Shown here in pieces: positions 32,801-47,700 of a DNA stretch of 64,000 nucleotides. Every line of letters starts with the position of its first letter. The stretch's first letter is position 1. The notes under the pieces are model-generated. The model was not told the origin of the DNA. It made no database searches and saw only the letters and a program-made list of their open reading frames with translations. Source of the stretch: Podarcis raffonei (taxonomy: Eukaryota; Chordata; Lepidosauria; Squamata; Lacertidae); the NCBI RefSeq assembly GCF_027172205.1, contig NC_070608.1, positions 41,031,501-41,095,500 of the forward strand, read 5' to 3'. Made by a program: the position numbers and the translations under genes.

Positions 32801-35754
32801 AAAGTAGTAATTCTCAAGGAAAGCCTGAACCACAGTGAGAAGCATCAATAGATTAAGTGCAGCAGATTTGACTGGTCACATTTGCATCTCACTTTCCCTC
32901 TAGGGAACTCAAGCTGGTAAATACTGGTTTTCCCAAACTTATCCTTGCATTGATCCTGTCAAGTAATACCTCTGAGATGACATTATGAGATAACACAATT
33001 ATGTTTGGTGACATAATGAGGTCACCAAACCCCGCTGAATTCCTGAGCACGGATTTGAATTCCGACCCAAGCCAAGCACTCTAGCTGCTCCGTCACTCTG
33101 GTGACTAAGCCAATGTTTAAATTAGGTAATACAGGCAATAAGTTTGAAATAGGGTGCAAAGCTACCTATACAAGTGAATCAATTATCATTATTCAGAAAT
33201 ATGAGGGGCAGAGGCCACTGTTTCATACATACATCACTATTAAGTGAATGTAATAAAACATTCTGAAATGGGAGCTTTTGCTGTACAGAAGAGGGAAAAA
33301 CATCAACTGAAAGCAAGTGCTATACTGTAACTGCAGCCATTTACTGTAGCTTTACTTACATCCAACCAGCCAGGTGATGCTGAAGGATTGTACTCAAAAG
33401 TGACATAGCTCCCAAACAGACATTCAATGATTAACAACTGCTGATGTTATAGGCCTCCTTTCATGGGCATCACCAGGATATTGGGGGGGGGGGCAGAACC
33501 GACAAGATTGGTCAGTTAAATATTTATATTGTTTTACTTGACTTACTTGATTGTTTTACTGTATTTGTCCTGTACTGTATATGGGGCAGGCCTGCTCACC
33601 TGATCTGAAATGGTAGCAGGAGAAAAGGCTTTTGTGACTCTCAGCCCATTTTAGGCCTATACCTGGTGGAAGAGCCTAGCAGGAGCCACTATCTATTCCC
33701 TATTGACCCAAATGTTCCAGAGCTTAAGGGTGAGCAGCAACAGCATCACTACCTGCTGGTTCCCTCTGTAAACTTCCTTCATGGTGAAGGGATGCAAGGA
33801 GGGGAAAACATAATTACCGTATTTTTTGCTCTATAAGACTCACTTTTTCCCTCCTAAAAAGTAAGGGGAAATGTGTGTGCGTCTTATGGAGCGAATGCAG
33901 GATGTGCAGCTATCCCAGAAGCCAGAACAGCAAGAGGGATTGCTGCTTTCGCTGCGCAGCGATCCCTCTTTTTGTTCTGGCTTCTGAGATTCAGAATATT
34001 TTTTTTTCTTGTTTTCCTCCTCCAAAAACTAGGTGCGTCTTATGGTCTGGTGCGTCTTATAGAGCGAAAAATATGGTATTCCTCCCTCTACTGCGCTGCT
34101 CTGTCTAAGGATTTAGCAGTGAAAGATGGGTTTGAAATGAAAGAAGAAAGGCAAAGGAAAGAAATATATTATTTTCCCCTCCCTCTGCTCTTCCCATACC
34201 TGTTAAGAGAAGGGGAAGAATGTAGGAAATGAAATTCTTCCATCTCTGCCCTGTCCCCTTGAAGACACGGGTGAAGAGAAGCATCCGTCACTGCACTGTG
34301 ACTCTGCTTGCAAGTGTAATTAAAGTCTACTATGTGGCATAGCTACCTGAAGCTTTTCTCCTTGTGAGGGGATCGCCAAATGGAGAAGAGAGCAATGTTC
34401 CTGGTAAAGTTTGTCCAGACATCACTAGGAACATTGCAGGGAAACATGTGTTTCTTTAGTAAAGTACTCAACCTTTTGCAAAAGAAATTGGAAAGAGAGA
34501 TCTAAATGAGGGACTCCACCAGCTGTTCCCAGGACTTAGCCCGAGAAAAATAGCTGGCACACATGTGCCCTTAGAAGATGCAACTGGAAAAATGCCTACA
34601 TTTGTAGGGAACAAACAGATTAAATAACTGAGGGAATGTTTGCCACCTTCACAACCTGCGTTATCACACTGGGGCTGCACTTCTGTAAAGGTGGGCAATG
34701 TTGATGCCGTTGGGTGGTTCAATCCCTATTGCTGACTTGAGATCAAATTCTGTTAAAAATTGCCATTGATTAGTAGAATACAGGTAAGGGCTAGGGTTAT
34801 GAACAAAGTAACTGATATGCTAAATGTTACAGGCGAAAACAAATTAGAAATAGTAATGGAGCAAACATTCTACAAAGTACAAGTACCCATCTATAAATTG
34901 ACCTTCATTTTAAGAAATACTGCAAAATTTTATATAAACCCAGTTCATATAAACCTGAATTTAGATCTATATAAATGTAATATCTGCTAATAATGCCACA
35001 TAAGGGCCACAGTGAGGTATCTTTCAATTTATCCCAATAGCATACACCATTTTTCATTTCTGTTTTATTATTCCATACACCACCTAAAAAGTACTAGTGA
35101 GTTGTAGTGCTAGAAAGTTGGACTAGGACTGAGGGGGACCCAGTTTAAAGTCTCAACAAAGCTATGAAGTGATGCTGGGCAATCCTGAGCCTATCACATA
35201 CACTCCCACCTAACATGCATCACGGGGTTGCTGGAAATTTAAGATGGGGAGAAGCCATGCAAACTGCCCTAAGCTTCTTGGAGGAAGGGCAAGATAAAAC
35301 ACAATGAAATTAAGGTTTCCAGTACGCAAGAAAGACTGATCAACTTTTGCTTTGGGAAAAGCTTACTAACCTCTTACAGTACAAATGGAATTGACTTGGG
35401 TTGCAGAATCCAGCTCATCTAGTTTGACAGGACCAGTCAGTTCAGTGATGTCAGCACCAACAGCCTTATACAAAAGGGGCCTTTGTAACAAGAGAACGGT
35501 ACGTTCAATGCAAATAATCCTACCTGCCAACAAAGACATTTTGATATGTTACAGTAACAAGGAAAAAGGTGACCATGTTAATTGTCTGGGCCAATAAAGA
35601 CAACATTTCACAGAGCTTGATTTGGTCCACTTTACTCACAAACTCTGAAATGAAGCACATGCTATGCTCTTGCTAAAGCAGCTTCCAGTCCAAACTATCT
35701 TATGTGTCAATTATTTAAAGGGGAGAAAATCTAACTGGCTTGAGATTGCTTGTG

Positions 35755-35795
<41 letters not shown>

Positions 35796-38700
35796 ATGGT
35801 GCCAAGCTGTTCTGAGGCTAGACATGTTGCACTTTGCTCTCAAAAGCAGGAGACAGGAGGGCCAAACCTTTGCTCAGCAGAGTGTCACGTGGATGATTCA
35901 ATGGGTCTGGATGCATGAAAGGAGTCTTTTGTAAGTAGGTCAGTGGCTCAAATGCAACAGAGGTTCACAATGACCAAAGGTCATAATCATCTAATGAAAA
36001 ACTTACTCTAAGCATGAGCACAATCCAATTCTATTTTTTTCCAACACAACCATTGATACTATGTTAGCCATTTTAGGTGGGAAGAAAGGGACAGTGGTCA
36101 TTATTGGACACTGTATTAAGAGGACTGCAGGAGGGACCACAGTAGTGGTTAGAGGGGTGGACTAGGACCTGGGAGATCAGGGTTCAAATCCCCACTTGGC
36201 CACAAAGTTGGCTGGGTGACCTTGAGCCAGTCACTGCCTCTCGTCCTAACCTTCTTCACAGTGTTGTTGTGGGGATTAAATGGAGAGGGTATACCACTTT
36301 AGGCTGCTTGAATGAAAGGTGGGATATAACAAAAATGAAACAAACATTATGTGTGCCGCAACATAAGTAGTTATCAAAGTAGACAGGAGATCTCACACCA
36401 GTGCATCTTTCTTTCAACTGCCTTCTCAATAACTACACTAATGTGGTGTGCAAGACATAACTCCCACTTTGGCAAATGTATCTTGATTACATATACATAA
36501 ATGTATCCCGACAACAACTTGCTATGTACAACAATGCTACCTGAAGAGGCTAAAGTAGAGGCAGGAATGAGAAACAGGAGTACTCCACAGATTCTATTGA
36601 TATACCAATTCCACTGAGGGAATTCCTCCCTCCTTCACATGCCAGCATCCATTCCATCAGGATGTGGCAGAGGGAGAGATATAGGAATCAAGACCACTCC
36701 ATTGAATCTGCTGTGAGACCAGTTTCATTTGCTTTCCATTCCAGCTGGTCATTATAACTACTCTGCTGTTTTGTGAACTTGTGCTTGAGTTCACTTATTT
36801 TGTCTCTTTCCTTCTCACCCCTTTTTCCTTTTGCGCTGCATCTTTTAAGGCCAAATTACACACTAGGTTTAAGGAGCAGCATGCAGCTACATTGCTGGCT
36901 TTTCTTTCAGGAATTACTGGTGCAGTGGGGTGATTGTTTTTGGGATTGTTAAAAAAGAGCGAGAAAAGCATTTTAGCAATAATTAAAAAACAACATAAAA
37001 ATGGCATCCAAGAATTACCGTGAATGGCTACAAATGGCCCCATTTACAGCATCGTAAATGGGTGTGGAGAGATCATATTTATTTATTAAATTTGTATACC
37101 ACCCTTGTGGGAAGTCAATTGCAGACAGCAGTAGGAGCCACCCTAGAGACTCATTAGGCTGTAATCTGCAATGGCACGAGGAAGCTTATGAATCTTATTT
37201 AAGATTTATCTGTCTCCACTTGTGCTGGAGCTTACCATTTCCACATAGAGCATCTTTGAAGAAAACTGCACATGGGGATGTGCTCTTCAGTGCCTCCATT
37301 ACTTCTACACTGATCACACATGATGAAGCAATAGAAACTGGCAGAGTTTTTGGAGTTCCAGCCCCACTTTGCAGGGAGAAAGTAGTCACAAACAGCCAAA
37401 ATTGCCTTTGGTTTGAAGGAGTGCTGCCTGTTACCTAGAATTTGAAAGAAAAAGCATAAGTAATTCATTAAAATTTAACAAAGCATTACTTTTTCTCTCC
37501 AGGATTAGATCAAAACTATCAATCAGTTCAGTGGGTATAATCCACAGTTCAGCAGGTAGCATTTAAACCTTTAATTCTGAAGGCTGAATTTTATAATACT
37601 TAACGTGATATAGATCTTGGTTCTATGTTTTGCTGTGTCACAATAGTACAGCAAAGGACTGAGTATAAGACTCACAGTATGTCTGTAATTCTCTATTATG
37701 AAAACCAATTTTTTAAAATTTTATTTTTAAGACTCAAAGTATCACTGTATGCATAGGGACAGCATCAATTATCACCACTACTGCCTTCAGCCTGCAGGGA
37801 AGTCCTTATGTGGCATTACTATACAGTGGTACCTCGGGTTAAGTACTTAATTCGTTCCGGAGGTCTGTTCTTAACCTGAAACTGTTCTTAACCTGAAGCA
37901 ACACTTTAGCTAATGGGGCCTCCTGCTGCCGCTGCGCCGCTGCTGCACGATTTCTGTACTCATCCTGAAGCAAAGTTCTTAACGTGAAGCACTATTTCTG
38001 GGTTAGCAGAGTCTGTAACCTGAAGCATATGTAACCCGAGGTACCACTGTAAGTAGCCAGAGGTACCACTGTACTAACAAAAGGACTGCATTTGCTTTCA
38101 CACCCGAAGCTATTATACAACCTTGAACCAGCAAATGATTGCAATAAACTGTAATTGTTTGAAGTCCTATGGACAGTGCCAGATTTACGTATAAGCTAAA
38201 CAAGCTATAGCTTAGGGCCCCACTCTCTTGGGGGCCCCAAAAAATTTAAAGGAAAAAACCAACTGGATGTACATTTCCAAAATATAAGATAAAAAACAAA
38301 TAAAATAAAACCTACATACAGCAACAGTGTTTTGTGTGTAGGCTCCTATGATCTAAGTAATGGGCCCTGCCTGCTATATAAAGGGCCCCATTACCTTCAG
38401 TAGCTTAGGGCCTCATCAAACCTAAATCTGGCCCTGCCTATGGAACAGAACTGCATGAATCTTGCCTTGCCACAGATTGCTGCTTAACTGTTGTAGCATA
38501 AATCTTAGCAGTTAAACTGGCAGACGGAAGGATAAACATTTTCCTTTTCCAGAGGGGTAGCCTGCAACTTGAAACCAGTGAATTACAATCCATGAAGGAG
38601 TTCAGTGCCGTCACTTATAGAATGAATTGGGACAAATGGTTTTTCTTTTTAGAAAAGCACGCTACATGTATTGATTGGCTTTGGAATTTCAGGATGTCAA

Positions 38701-41700
38701 TGTTATCAATGTGCATGACCACTGTTAACATAATTATCACCAACTGTATTTTCCTGCTTTTCATTATCTTTTGACCTCATTGTCTACAATTTCCCCCTGC
38801 ACAGCATACCTAAAACTCAAGGCAAAACTTCTGATAAAGTGGGCTGTATCCCATAAAAGCTTACATAATAATACATTTTTTATTCTTGAGGGTGCCACAA
38901 TAGTCCACACAGTGTGAAATCACTTCAAGATGCTTCATAGGAAGCAGCTCCTAAATGAAATAAGTAAATGTTTCCTTGTAATGTTTTCCTTGCCTGCACT
39001 AGGGTTTTCAAACGTATTACCTGAACATTTCTTTACTAATCAACTAAAAAAAGCACTTCTTATTCATGATGTCAGATTATGACTTCTGACCTAGTTCATT
39101 TAAAGAAATCTACAAATTTACATTTTCCCCCTCTGAATAAGAAAAACACCAGAAGCATTATTATTAAGCTGCGTAATATGCTCCACTCCCTTGGTAAAAA
39201 CTGCAGTTGGTATGAACCTAGAATCTTTCCTCTTGGATAAATGTCAACATTTTTCAAGGATGCATTTAAACCAGATGATTCATGAAAGATAATGGGAGAA
39301 ACAAATACATCTACCCAAACAACATAAATGTCCTGCTCAGAACAGAGGGAAAACAAGCTAAAGGTAAAGGATACAAAAACAAAAACAAATGAACTCATAG
39401 TAAAAGTGCCTACCTTTTGGGTTGACACTGGAAGTAGTTCCAGCTCAAAATTAGGACATTTAATTATTTTACTGGAAAAATATATAGCTAATGCAATTTG
39501 ATTAAATTTGTCTGTAGTTTTTATAACTTTTTCATGTTTATCACTAAACTGCCTAGGGGCTGAATCCAATCATGGAAGGAAGGCTCCTATCTCTAGCAGC
39601 TGCTTCCATGAATAGAAGGCGTGGGGAGAAGATTTTCACTGATTCTCTCTTCCTTTTGTAGTTCCCCAAATCCCCCCACCCCACCCACTATAAAAAATAA
39701 ATCTAATCTGCCCTTGGAAGCCCTTTGGAGCAGAAGTTGTACAGGGAGATTCGGGAGAAAGGGGGAATCAGTGAACTTTGCCTTTCCCCACTTCTGTTGA
39801 GAGAAACCTCCACTAGAACAAAAAGCCCTCTGGGAGGAGTCACATAACCCCAAATGTCTTCACTGTTTCTGCAAAATGGCGTCTTGTAAGCATCTACATA
39901 ATACTACCGAAAGTGTTTACGTAATGTTACAGACTGAAAATATCAATGCAGTTACTGTTTTATTTATTTTAACCCAAAATATAAATGAACACTTGATGAG
40001 CTCTTTGGTCCTATGCCATCAGTGCTAATGGCAAAAACAGTCATACTATTCCCTGAATTTATACCCTATATTTCCTATAAGAAAAACATGGTTCTCCAGC
40101 TCCTCCATTCTCCATGGGACAGGTTAGGCTGAGAGACAGGCTACCCAATGAGCTTCATGATTGAGTGGGGATTTGAACCCAGGCCTCCACAATACTACTC
40201 TCATACTATTCACAGAAACCTTATAGCTGTCTTTGGGCTCCTTTAGGACCCAAGTAGTTTACTAGAAATATGGTGTTATATATAAATATATAAGCAAAGG
40301 TTATTGAAGTGAGTATGCTTAGGTAAAAGCATACAATGTTGTTTTATTTTTCTCTCTCATTTGCAGCTTGTTACAATGAAGTATTTGTACTTTTAAAGAA
40401 TAAAACAGTATTGTCTGGGAAACAACAAACAGATTTGCAGCACTCTAAAAGGCTAAAAAAATATTGTGGCAAATGCTTTGGTGGCCATAATAAGTTGATT
40501 AGTCTTTAAAGTGACACAAGAATATCATTTTGCTTCCTTTTTTGTTGATATTCCTACCCTTCTGGAAGTTGTAGAGTTAAGGTTTCATTTGGATGTCACC
40601 ACTTATATAAATATTTATTTTTAAAAAAACATATACCCATCTAATGATTTATTTAATAGCTGCATAGCAGAGAGGTTGGAAAATATGAGTGACAATATAT
40701 TTGGCAATTTGGCAATTTATATTTGGCAATTTATTAAATTCAGTTTTGCTATTGTTCTTTAAAAAAACTTTTATATTTCATACCCAGGACTTACTTTCCA
40801 TAACTACAGATTTTAAAAGTTAATTGAAAGACTCAGGGTGTTTTTTTTAAAGAAGACTCACATGGAGAAACATTAGAAATCTGAAACTCTAACCTTTAGA
40901 TTCTGACCAATGGGACAGTCAGCCAAAAAGTAAATAACAATAAATCATTTTAATACCATCATCTTTCTGTTTCTGTGTCAATTTGTTCTGAACAGAAAGG
41001 ACAAAACAGACAAAACAGCAGCAGGATTGAGTTATGCGACAGTACAGCTCCCCCAAGCACAGATGGAATATATTTCCTTATTTTCCTTTTGTACCATAAT
41101 ACTTATTTTGAATAGTAATAATAAAAATGGCCATGTTTCCATTTCTCACTTCACATTAAGCGAAGTCCTGAAGAGTTCTAGTTCAAAGAGCTATACTGAA
41201 CAACACTGGTGATAAAAAAAATCTTATCATTGTTAAGCACAAAACTTATTTTATAAATAAAATGCATAAATTCATACAGGGTTCATGCAGGGGTTTCTCT
41301 CTCTTTCTCTGTGTGTGTTCTGAAAAAGTTAGTCAACAAGAGAAAACCAAACTAAGCCAAGGTCTTCACCTTCATATTTTATGATGCACTAGACTTGTGC
41401 GAAGGACAAATCTTTACTGGCAAAGACTGAAGCAGTAAACAAGTTTCAGCCATGGCATTTTGTTTCCAAAATGTTTACAAAAGGTAAGTTCCTTTTTTAT
41501 CTTCACAGCTGCAAAATCAAACTCTTTTAGTTCTTTCAAATCATTCTTGAAGATTTAAACACTGGATTGTGGCTATAAAACACTGTATCTAGAATTATCA
41601 CTTATTAAAGACATCTGAGGTGAATTACTTGAGTAGCTATGATATCTTTTCAACATATCTGCCCAGGGATAAGGAAGCATCCAGTAAACACTGAGCTGAA

Positions 41701-44700
41701 ATTAGAAGTAGAAACCAATTTAAACAGAGCTTGCTGGTGTCTTGAGTCTCTGGATGTTAACTCCCTCCAAATGTGAGGCCCATGTATCCAGAAGGCATAC
41801 AAATTTATGTGAGAGCAGAGCACAACCAGCTTGAAGCAATGTTGGGGCATGCGACTTGCCAACAATTAATTTGTTGGGTAACACACAAGATTTATTTTTT
41901 AAAAAAAGAATTTTCTATTATAAAAAAGACCAATTCAATCTTTGGAGTTAGCCCTTCAACAACATATAATGGCTTTAAGACAATTAATCATGCATCGCTT
42001 AAGTTAAAAGAAAGGGACTCAGCCTAAGTTTGGCTATCTTTATGAAGTGGACTATTTCTAATCATTTACCTGAACTTTCTAGAGTCACATCCAAAATGAC
42101 AAGTTTCAGATTTTGTTCTTGTTTAACTGGATTTTAATTTAATGGGCCATTTTACATATATTTTTATGTGTTGTTAGCCACCCAATAAGAGACATCAAAT
42201 ATGTTTTGCTAGCATTTAAAAACTACATCCATTGGCAGGGTTGCTCTGTACTGCAGCTATAAAACCTCCCACCCACCAGCAAGTGCCCACTATCTAATAT
42301 AGAAATGTTAAGTGAGGGGAAAACACCAGGACCTGCAGGACTATTGCAGAAGAAGAGAAAAACAACAACACGCCTGGATTGTTAAGAGACAGAGGGAGGG
42401 GCAGGTGAAATATGGCTCAGTCGTATGCAGTTTTTGTAATGCAATTTTTAGGTATAGGAACTTTAGTCATCGCTCCTATAATTATATAACAGTGCTTGTT
42501 TTGTTCCCCAAATATAAATCTGATGTCAGATTTATGCATCTCAGGGTGGTTTCTGGTTACGGCAATAGCAAATGCCCCAATTCATACCATAGTAAAAATT
42601 TCTCTCCAATGTGCCAATCTTTTTGTAATTGGCCCATTTGCAATGCTATAGCCTCAACTGTCCAAATCACAGGTCGACAACCCCTGGCCTGCATGCACTC
42701 CTCAAGTGCATGCTGGGACTGTTGGGAAAAGTGCCTTAACCTCCCACCCGCAGAACTCCTCATCCACCTTTTGCCAATGCTTCTCCAATCTTTTTCAATA
42801 CAAGTTAGGGTCCCAGCAGGTACACCCACCTTCCATCTATTTTTTAATCCCTACAACCCGTATATATACTATTAGCTGAATTGCAAATGCTTTGGTAAAC
42901 TTCTTTCTTTATATCAGGAGCATGATACTGTGGCCCTCCTGATATTACTTGACATTGCTGACTAGGGCAGAAAGCGGCTGGAATCTAATTAACAGCTGAA
43001 GGGGCAAAGGTTAATACAGTGGTACCTTGTCAAACTTAACCCATTCCAGGAGTCTGTTCAACTCCCGAAACTATTTGAAAACCAAGGTGCGGCTTCCGAT
43101 TGGCTGCAGGAGCTTCCTGCACTCAAGCAGAAGCCGTGTCAGACGTTCGGCTTCCGAAAAATGTTCGTAAAGCGGAACACTTACTTCTGGGTTAGTGGCG
43201 TCCAGGAGCCAAGCCAAGGTACCACTGTATAAGAATGTAAGAAGGGCCTGTTGGAAGAGGCCAAAAGTCCACCTGCTCCAGTACTCTGTTCTGTGGTTAA
43301 CCAGATGTCCATGGGTTTCCCATTTCTGCTCTATAGACAGCCGGCAGTCAGACCAAATCCCATGAGGCAGAATCACATCATAGGTAATCAGGGACAGCCA
43401 ATGTGGTGCTTCCAGATGTTGTTGAACTGCAACACTCAGCATCTCTTACGCTGGGTGGTACTAATAGGAGCTGTAGATACCTGTTATTCTGATTGTTATC
43501 AAATGGCATCAGTTACCTGTTGCTTGCTTTAAACAGTGCAAATGTATGCGCTCTCAAAGAATTTGGATAAATTCTGTCTCCTTTCCACTAACCGGAAACA
43601 GTATCCTCCTGCTCAAGGTTGGGAAATGATATCCAAAAAAGACTAAAAAGAGAGAGAGGAGCCATCTACATATACAGTGGTACCTCAGGTTACAGATGCT
43701 TCAGGTTACAGACTCTGCTAACCCAGAAACAGTACCTCGGGTTAAGAACTTTGCTTCAGGATGAGAACAGAAATCGTGCTCCAGCAGCGCGGAGGCAGCA
43801 GGAGGCCCCATTAGCTAAAGTGGTACCTCAGGTTAAGAACAGTTTCAGGTTAAGAACGGACCTCCAGAACGAATTAGGTTCTTAGCCTGAGGTACCACTG
43901 TATATATTGTTTGGACCAGCTATGTTTAAAGAGAAATGTTTTGTTAGTTTGCAAAGACACAGACCTCTAAAACCAACTAACCAGCCCACTCAAAGAATTA
44001 CCTGCAGTCTTCGATGTACAACATGTGCCCAAAAGCTGCAACACTGATGTGAGCCAACCATCTGAAATGCAATAAAAATGTAAGCAAAATGCATAATTTC
44101 AAACATGTTAATATGCTAATAAATATGCCACTTGTAAAACCTGTGATGACAACAAGAATACCTGAAGAATTTCCTCAAGATTGTGCATGGCTGGGGGGAA
44201 ATACAAATCTGAAATTTGTTCTTCGCTGTCATCTATATCAATTTGTCTTTGGTCCGGTTGAGCAGCAATAATGTAACAGAAACTAGGAGCAGGCAGGTTA
44301 GCAGTAATCTGCTGAAAATTAAGCAATCAAAATAGGCATGGTCATAAAATGTGAATGCTCTATATTAAACTCATTTACTTGGTGGAGTAAATTGGTGAAA
44401 ATGATTGGGAATGGCACATTTGATATAGGGAAACTTTTTCTTAAGGCATGGTTAATCGTAGCTTGTCTTCCAAATGTCAGAAGGCTGACCCTTTTGGCAT
44501 AATCTGGAACAATATATCATTTATACATTCCTGAGTGGCTACACCCATGAATCTATGTCACAAGAAAACATAGCTAAGCACAATCAACAATTAAAAAATC
44601 TTTTTTTTGTCATGGTAGTCACGGATGAAACGGATTCCATTATTTTCATGCCTTTCGATGATTTCTATGACATTTGAGAATTTTAGCACGTGGGTGAATT

Positions 44701-47700
44701 TGACAATAAACAGATGAAGTCGCGTCACTGAGAAACATGAATGCTGCCAAATTAAATCTTAAGCAGCGAGAGAATAATAGGGAACATGAAGCAACGTGAC
44801 TCTCTCCCCTTGTTATGATGAGAACAAATCTTTTTTGTTTCAGGAGAATATCCACTATTTACACAGATTATAGATCAATGTGTTTATCTCTCGTTTAGTG
44901 CTATAGAAGTAATATATTATTCATTTTGGGAGTCATTGCCTGAGAGTTACTAAAAACATAAATAAATTAGGATTAATGAAAACAGCTGTTTAGCTATTAA
45001 TCCCCGTCCCTGACTTGCTCACAAAATGTCAGCCCGGGACTGGATTTCTTCCCATTTCTCACTGATACGCTGGGTTCTGATGACTCACAGATCCTTCCAG
45101 GAAGAAACAATAAATTAACATAAAGATTTAAATTTAGTAGGAGAAGAATGTGTACTGTACGGACACATTTGTGTTGCTAAAAATGATGGACATGAACAAA
45201 TATATATAGAAACTGGCAGCGATTAAAAATAGCTCCTAAGATTGCTTATGACATCCCTGGCTCAAAGAAGAGCTAACCAAGTGTTGGAGAACACTATCGA
45301 CAATATGGGAAGACCCAAATTCTATATCTTGTTTCAGCTTCAGCTCTCTACCTTTTTCTGTAACGCAGGCTAAACAGTAGTGCTGGCCTACGTGTCAAAC
45401 ACTTGAAATGTGCTACACAAATGCTAGGCATTATGATAATGTAAACACAGCTGTAGCAGAGGGAGAGGAAGGAAGATCTACTCTAATGGCTCCATTTGGC
45501 TCTCACTAGCCCTAAACCATTTCAGTGCCCGTCGGTTCTTTGTAACTGATGCTTGAGTTTGTTGTTTTCCTCTTCCATCCTCATTCCTTCTGTGTCATGT
45601 CTTTAGATTATAAGCATGAGGGCAGGGACTGTCTGAGTTTTTGCTGATATGGAAACTACTTTGGAAGCCTTTTTGGATGAAAAGGGGGATGGGGAGGAGT
45701 GATACTAGAAATAAATAAATAAATAAATAAATAAATAAATGATAAATGGGTAATTAAAAGTTACTGCCTTTTGAAAGCACTATTTGAAACGAAGAACAGA
45801 TGAAAAGGAAAGGAGAAGTTTGAAACAGCAGCTTACCATTTCACTCTCTTGACTTTGACCATGAACTTTTACAGGCAATAGTGGTGGCCATAAACTGTCT
45901 ATTAGGCTAAAAAGTCCTGGCACTCTTTGAAGAAAAGAAGAAAACAAAGAACAAAACAAAACAAAACAGACAACACACAAACATGGTGAAATTTAGCTTT
46001 ACAATGCTGTATTACGATGCTTTAAAATGCTATATTCAGATAATTTCAATAATTTGAAACACCACAAAACCAAATTCCTGCCATATTGAACATTGCATTC
46101 TAGATTTTAATTTCCCTAATGGAATTCCATTTTGCTGTTACAAGGGGGAGGGAGGAATTGACTGCTGCTTTTAAAAAAGTTGAATAAGCTAATTTAATTC
46201 TATGGAAGTGCTCTCTACATATTTCTAATATTATTATTGGATATTATTTATTAGGCAAAGAAATAATATCTACTACCTAGGGTTAAGAAATTGTCTCCAT
46301 TTGTAGACACTAACTATTAACAATATAGAAGAGGAACATATCTATGAACAAACTGTGTTGGAACTGCCCAAGTTTCAGAATGAGCTTGTGTATGATACAA
46401 CAACTTGTTACACAGTGATATGATCTGAGCCCATAGTACACAAAGCATTCTCTCATCATACTCTTTTTTTTTTTAGGAAGTAAAACCCCAAACCAGTTGT
46501 CATGCACTTTCATAAAATTAAAATTATATGTATGCTGGAAAATACAATCTTACAGGTCTGATGAGTTGTACTAGGTGCTCTTTTTGCTAATATCAGAAGC
46601 TGAATCTTGCTAGAGATATCTTGGGCATTGGGACATGGTAGACTAAAAAGGAATGGGACAAGAAAACCAAGGGAATAGTTGACAGAGAAGCCGGCCCCAA
46701 AGTGTGTGAAGTAAACAGAAGAGTAAGGAGAAATATAAGAACCAAATACATAGCTAATCAGATTCATTTTTTGCAATGTCTATAAAGAAGAACAATGCCA
46801 GTCAGGCAACTTATGTGATTCTTTCCCCTGCCAGCACCACCAACTGCAGAGCGGAGCAATGATAACATGGGAAGGATAATAGAATTCATCCAATCTACCA
46901 ACGCTGGCTGTAGGGAAGCAGAATGTCTAGGACAACAGGCCTTGGCAAAGAGGTAGAGCATGTTAAATGTAAAAAGTGTTTGAAGTAGATATACAGTAGA
47001 AAACAACAGTGTGCCAATGCAGAGATTAAAGGTCAGGATAATTGCATTAGCATAGCAAAAGGAAGCATAATTCAGAATCCCCCTGCTGAAATAAGTGGTA
47101 AAAAAAGGCAGGATGGAAGGCTAGCAAACTGATGCGAAAACCTAACGAGAGATTACTAGCCTTTTTAAATAGAGGTTTATCAGTAGATACAAAGATGAAA
47201 GCAGTAGTTCTAAAGAGTCACCAACTTTGGGAGGAGAAAAAAAGGGAAAGGTGGTGGTATGTCTGTGAAAAAGCAGATAAAGGTTTTCCCAAATTGACTG
47301 AGAAATGGGAAAGGGGGAAGAGCTCCACATTTACAGTGTACAGCTAGAGACATTGACTCAGGAGGAAATGTCAAGAGATATGGGACTAACGAAAGATGAA
47401 GATAAGTATGTTGCAAAAGAGACAGAGGAGAGATGGAAAGGCCACCAAAACAGAATAATTCCATGGAAACACAATGATGGCAAGTAGTGCTATCTTCCTG
47501 GCAACACAAGAGTTAATTGGGAAGTTCCAGGGCTAAACTCCACTCAAGTGGAGTTGGAGCCCTAATGTTGTTACAATTCCCCTGCGATCCATGAATGAAG
47601 GACGGCTTATAAATTCAGTTAATAAATAAAATAAATAATGTGATCAGTGGAATTGGAAGGGGCACATCTCTGGCGAGCTAGTATTTAATCTCTGTGGATT

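Noticed and set aside
37232-37468. Alternative minus-strand frame through the SPIDR exon
   Set aside because: Open but out of phase with neighbouring exons and without similarity; the other frame matches SPIDR.
42312-42875. 187-codon open frame, plus strand, in a SPIDR intron
   Set aside because: No domain seen, composition is scattered, and part overlaps repeat-like DNA; likely chance.
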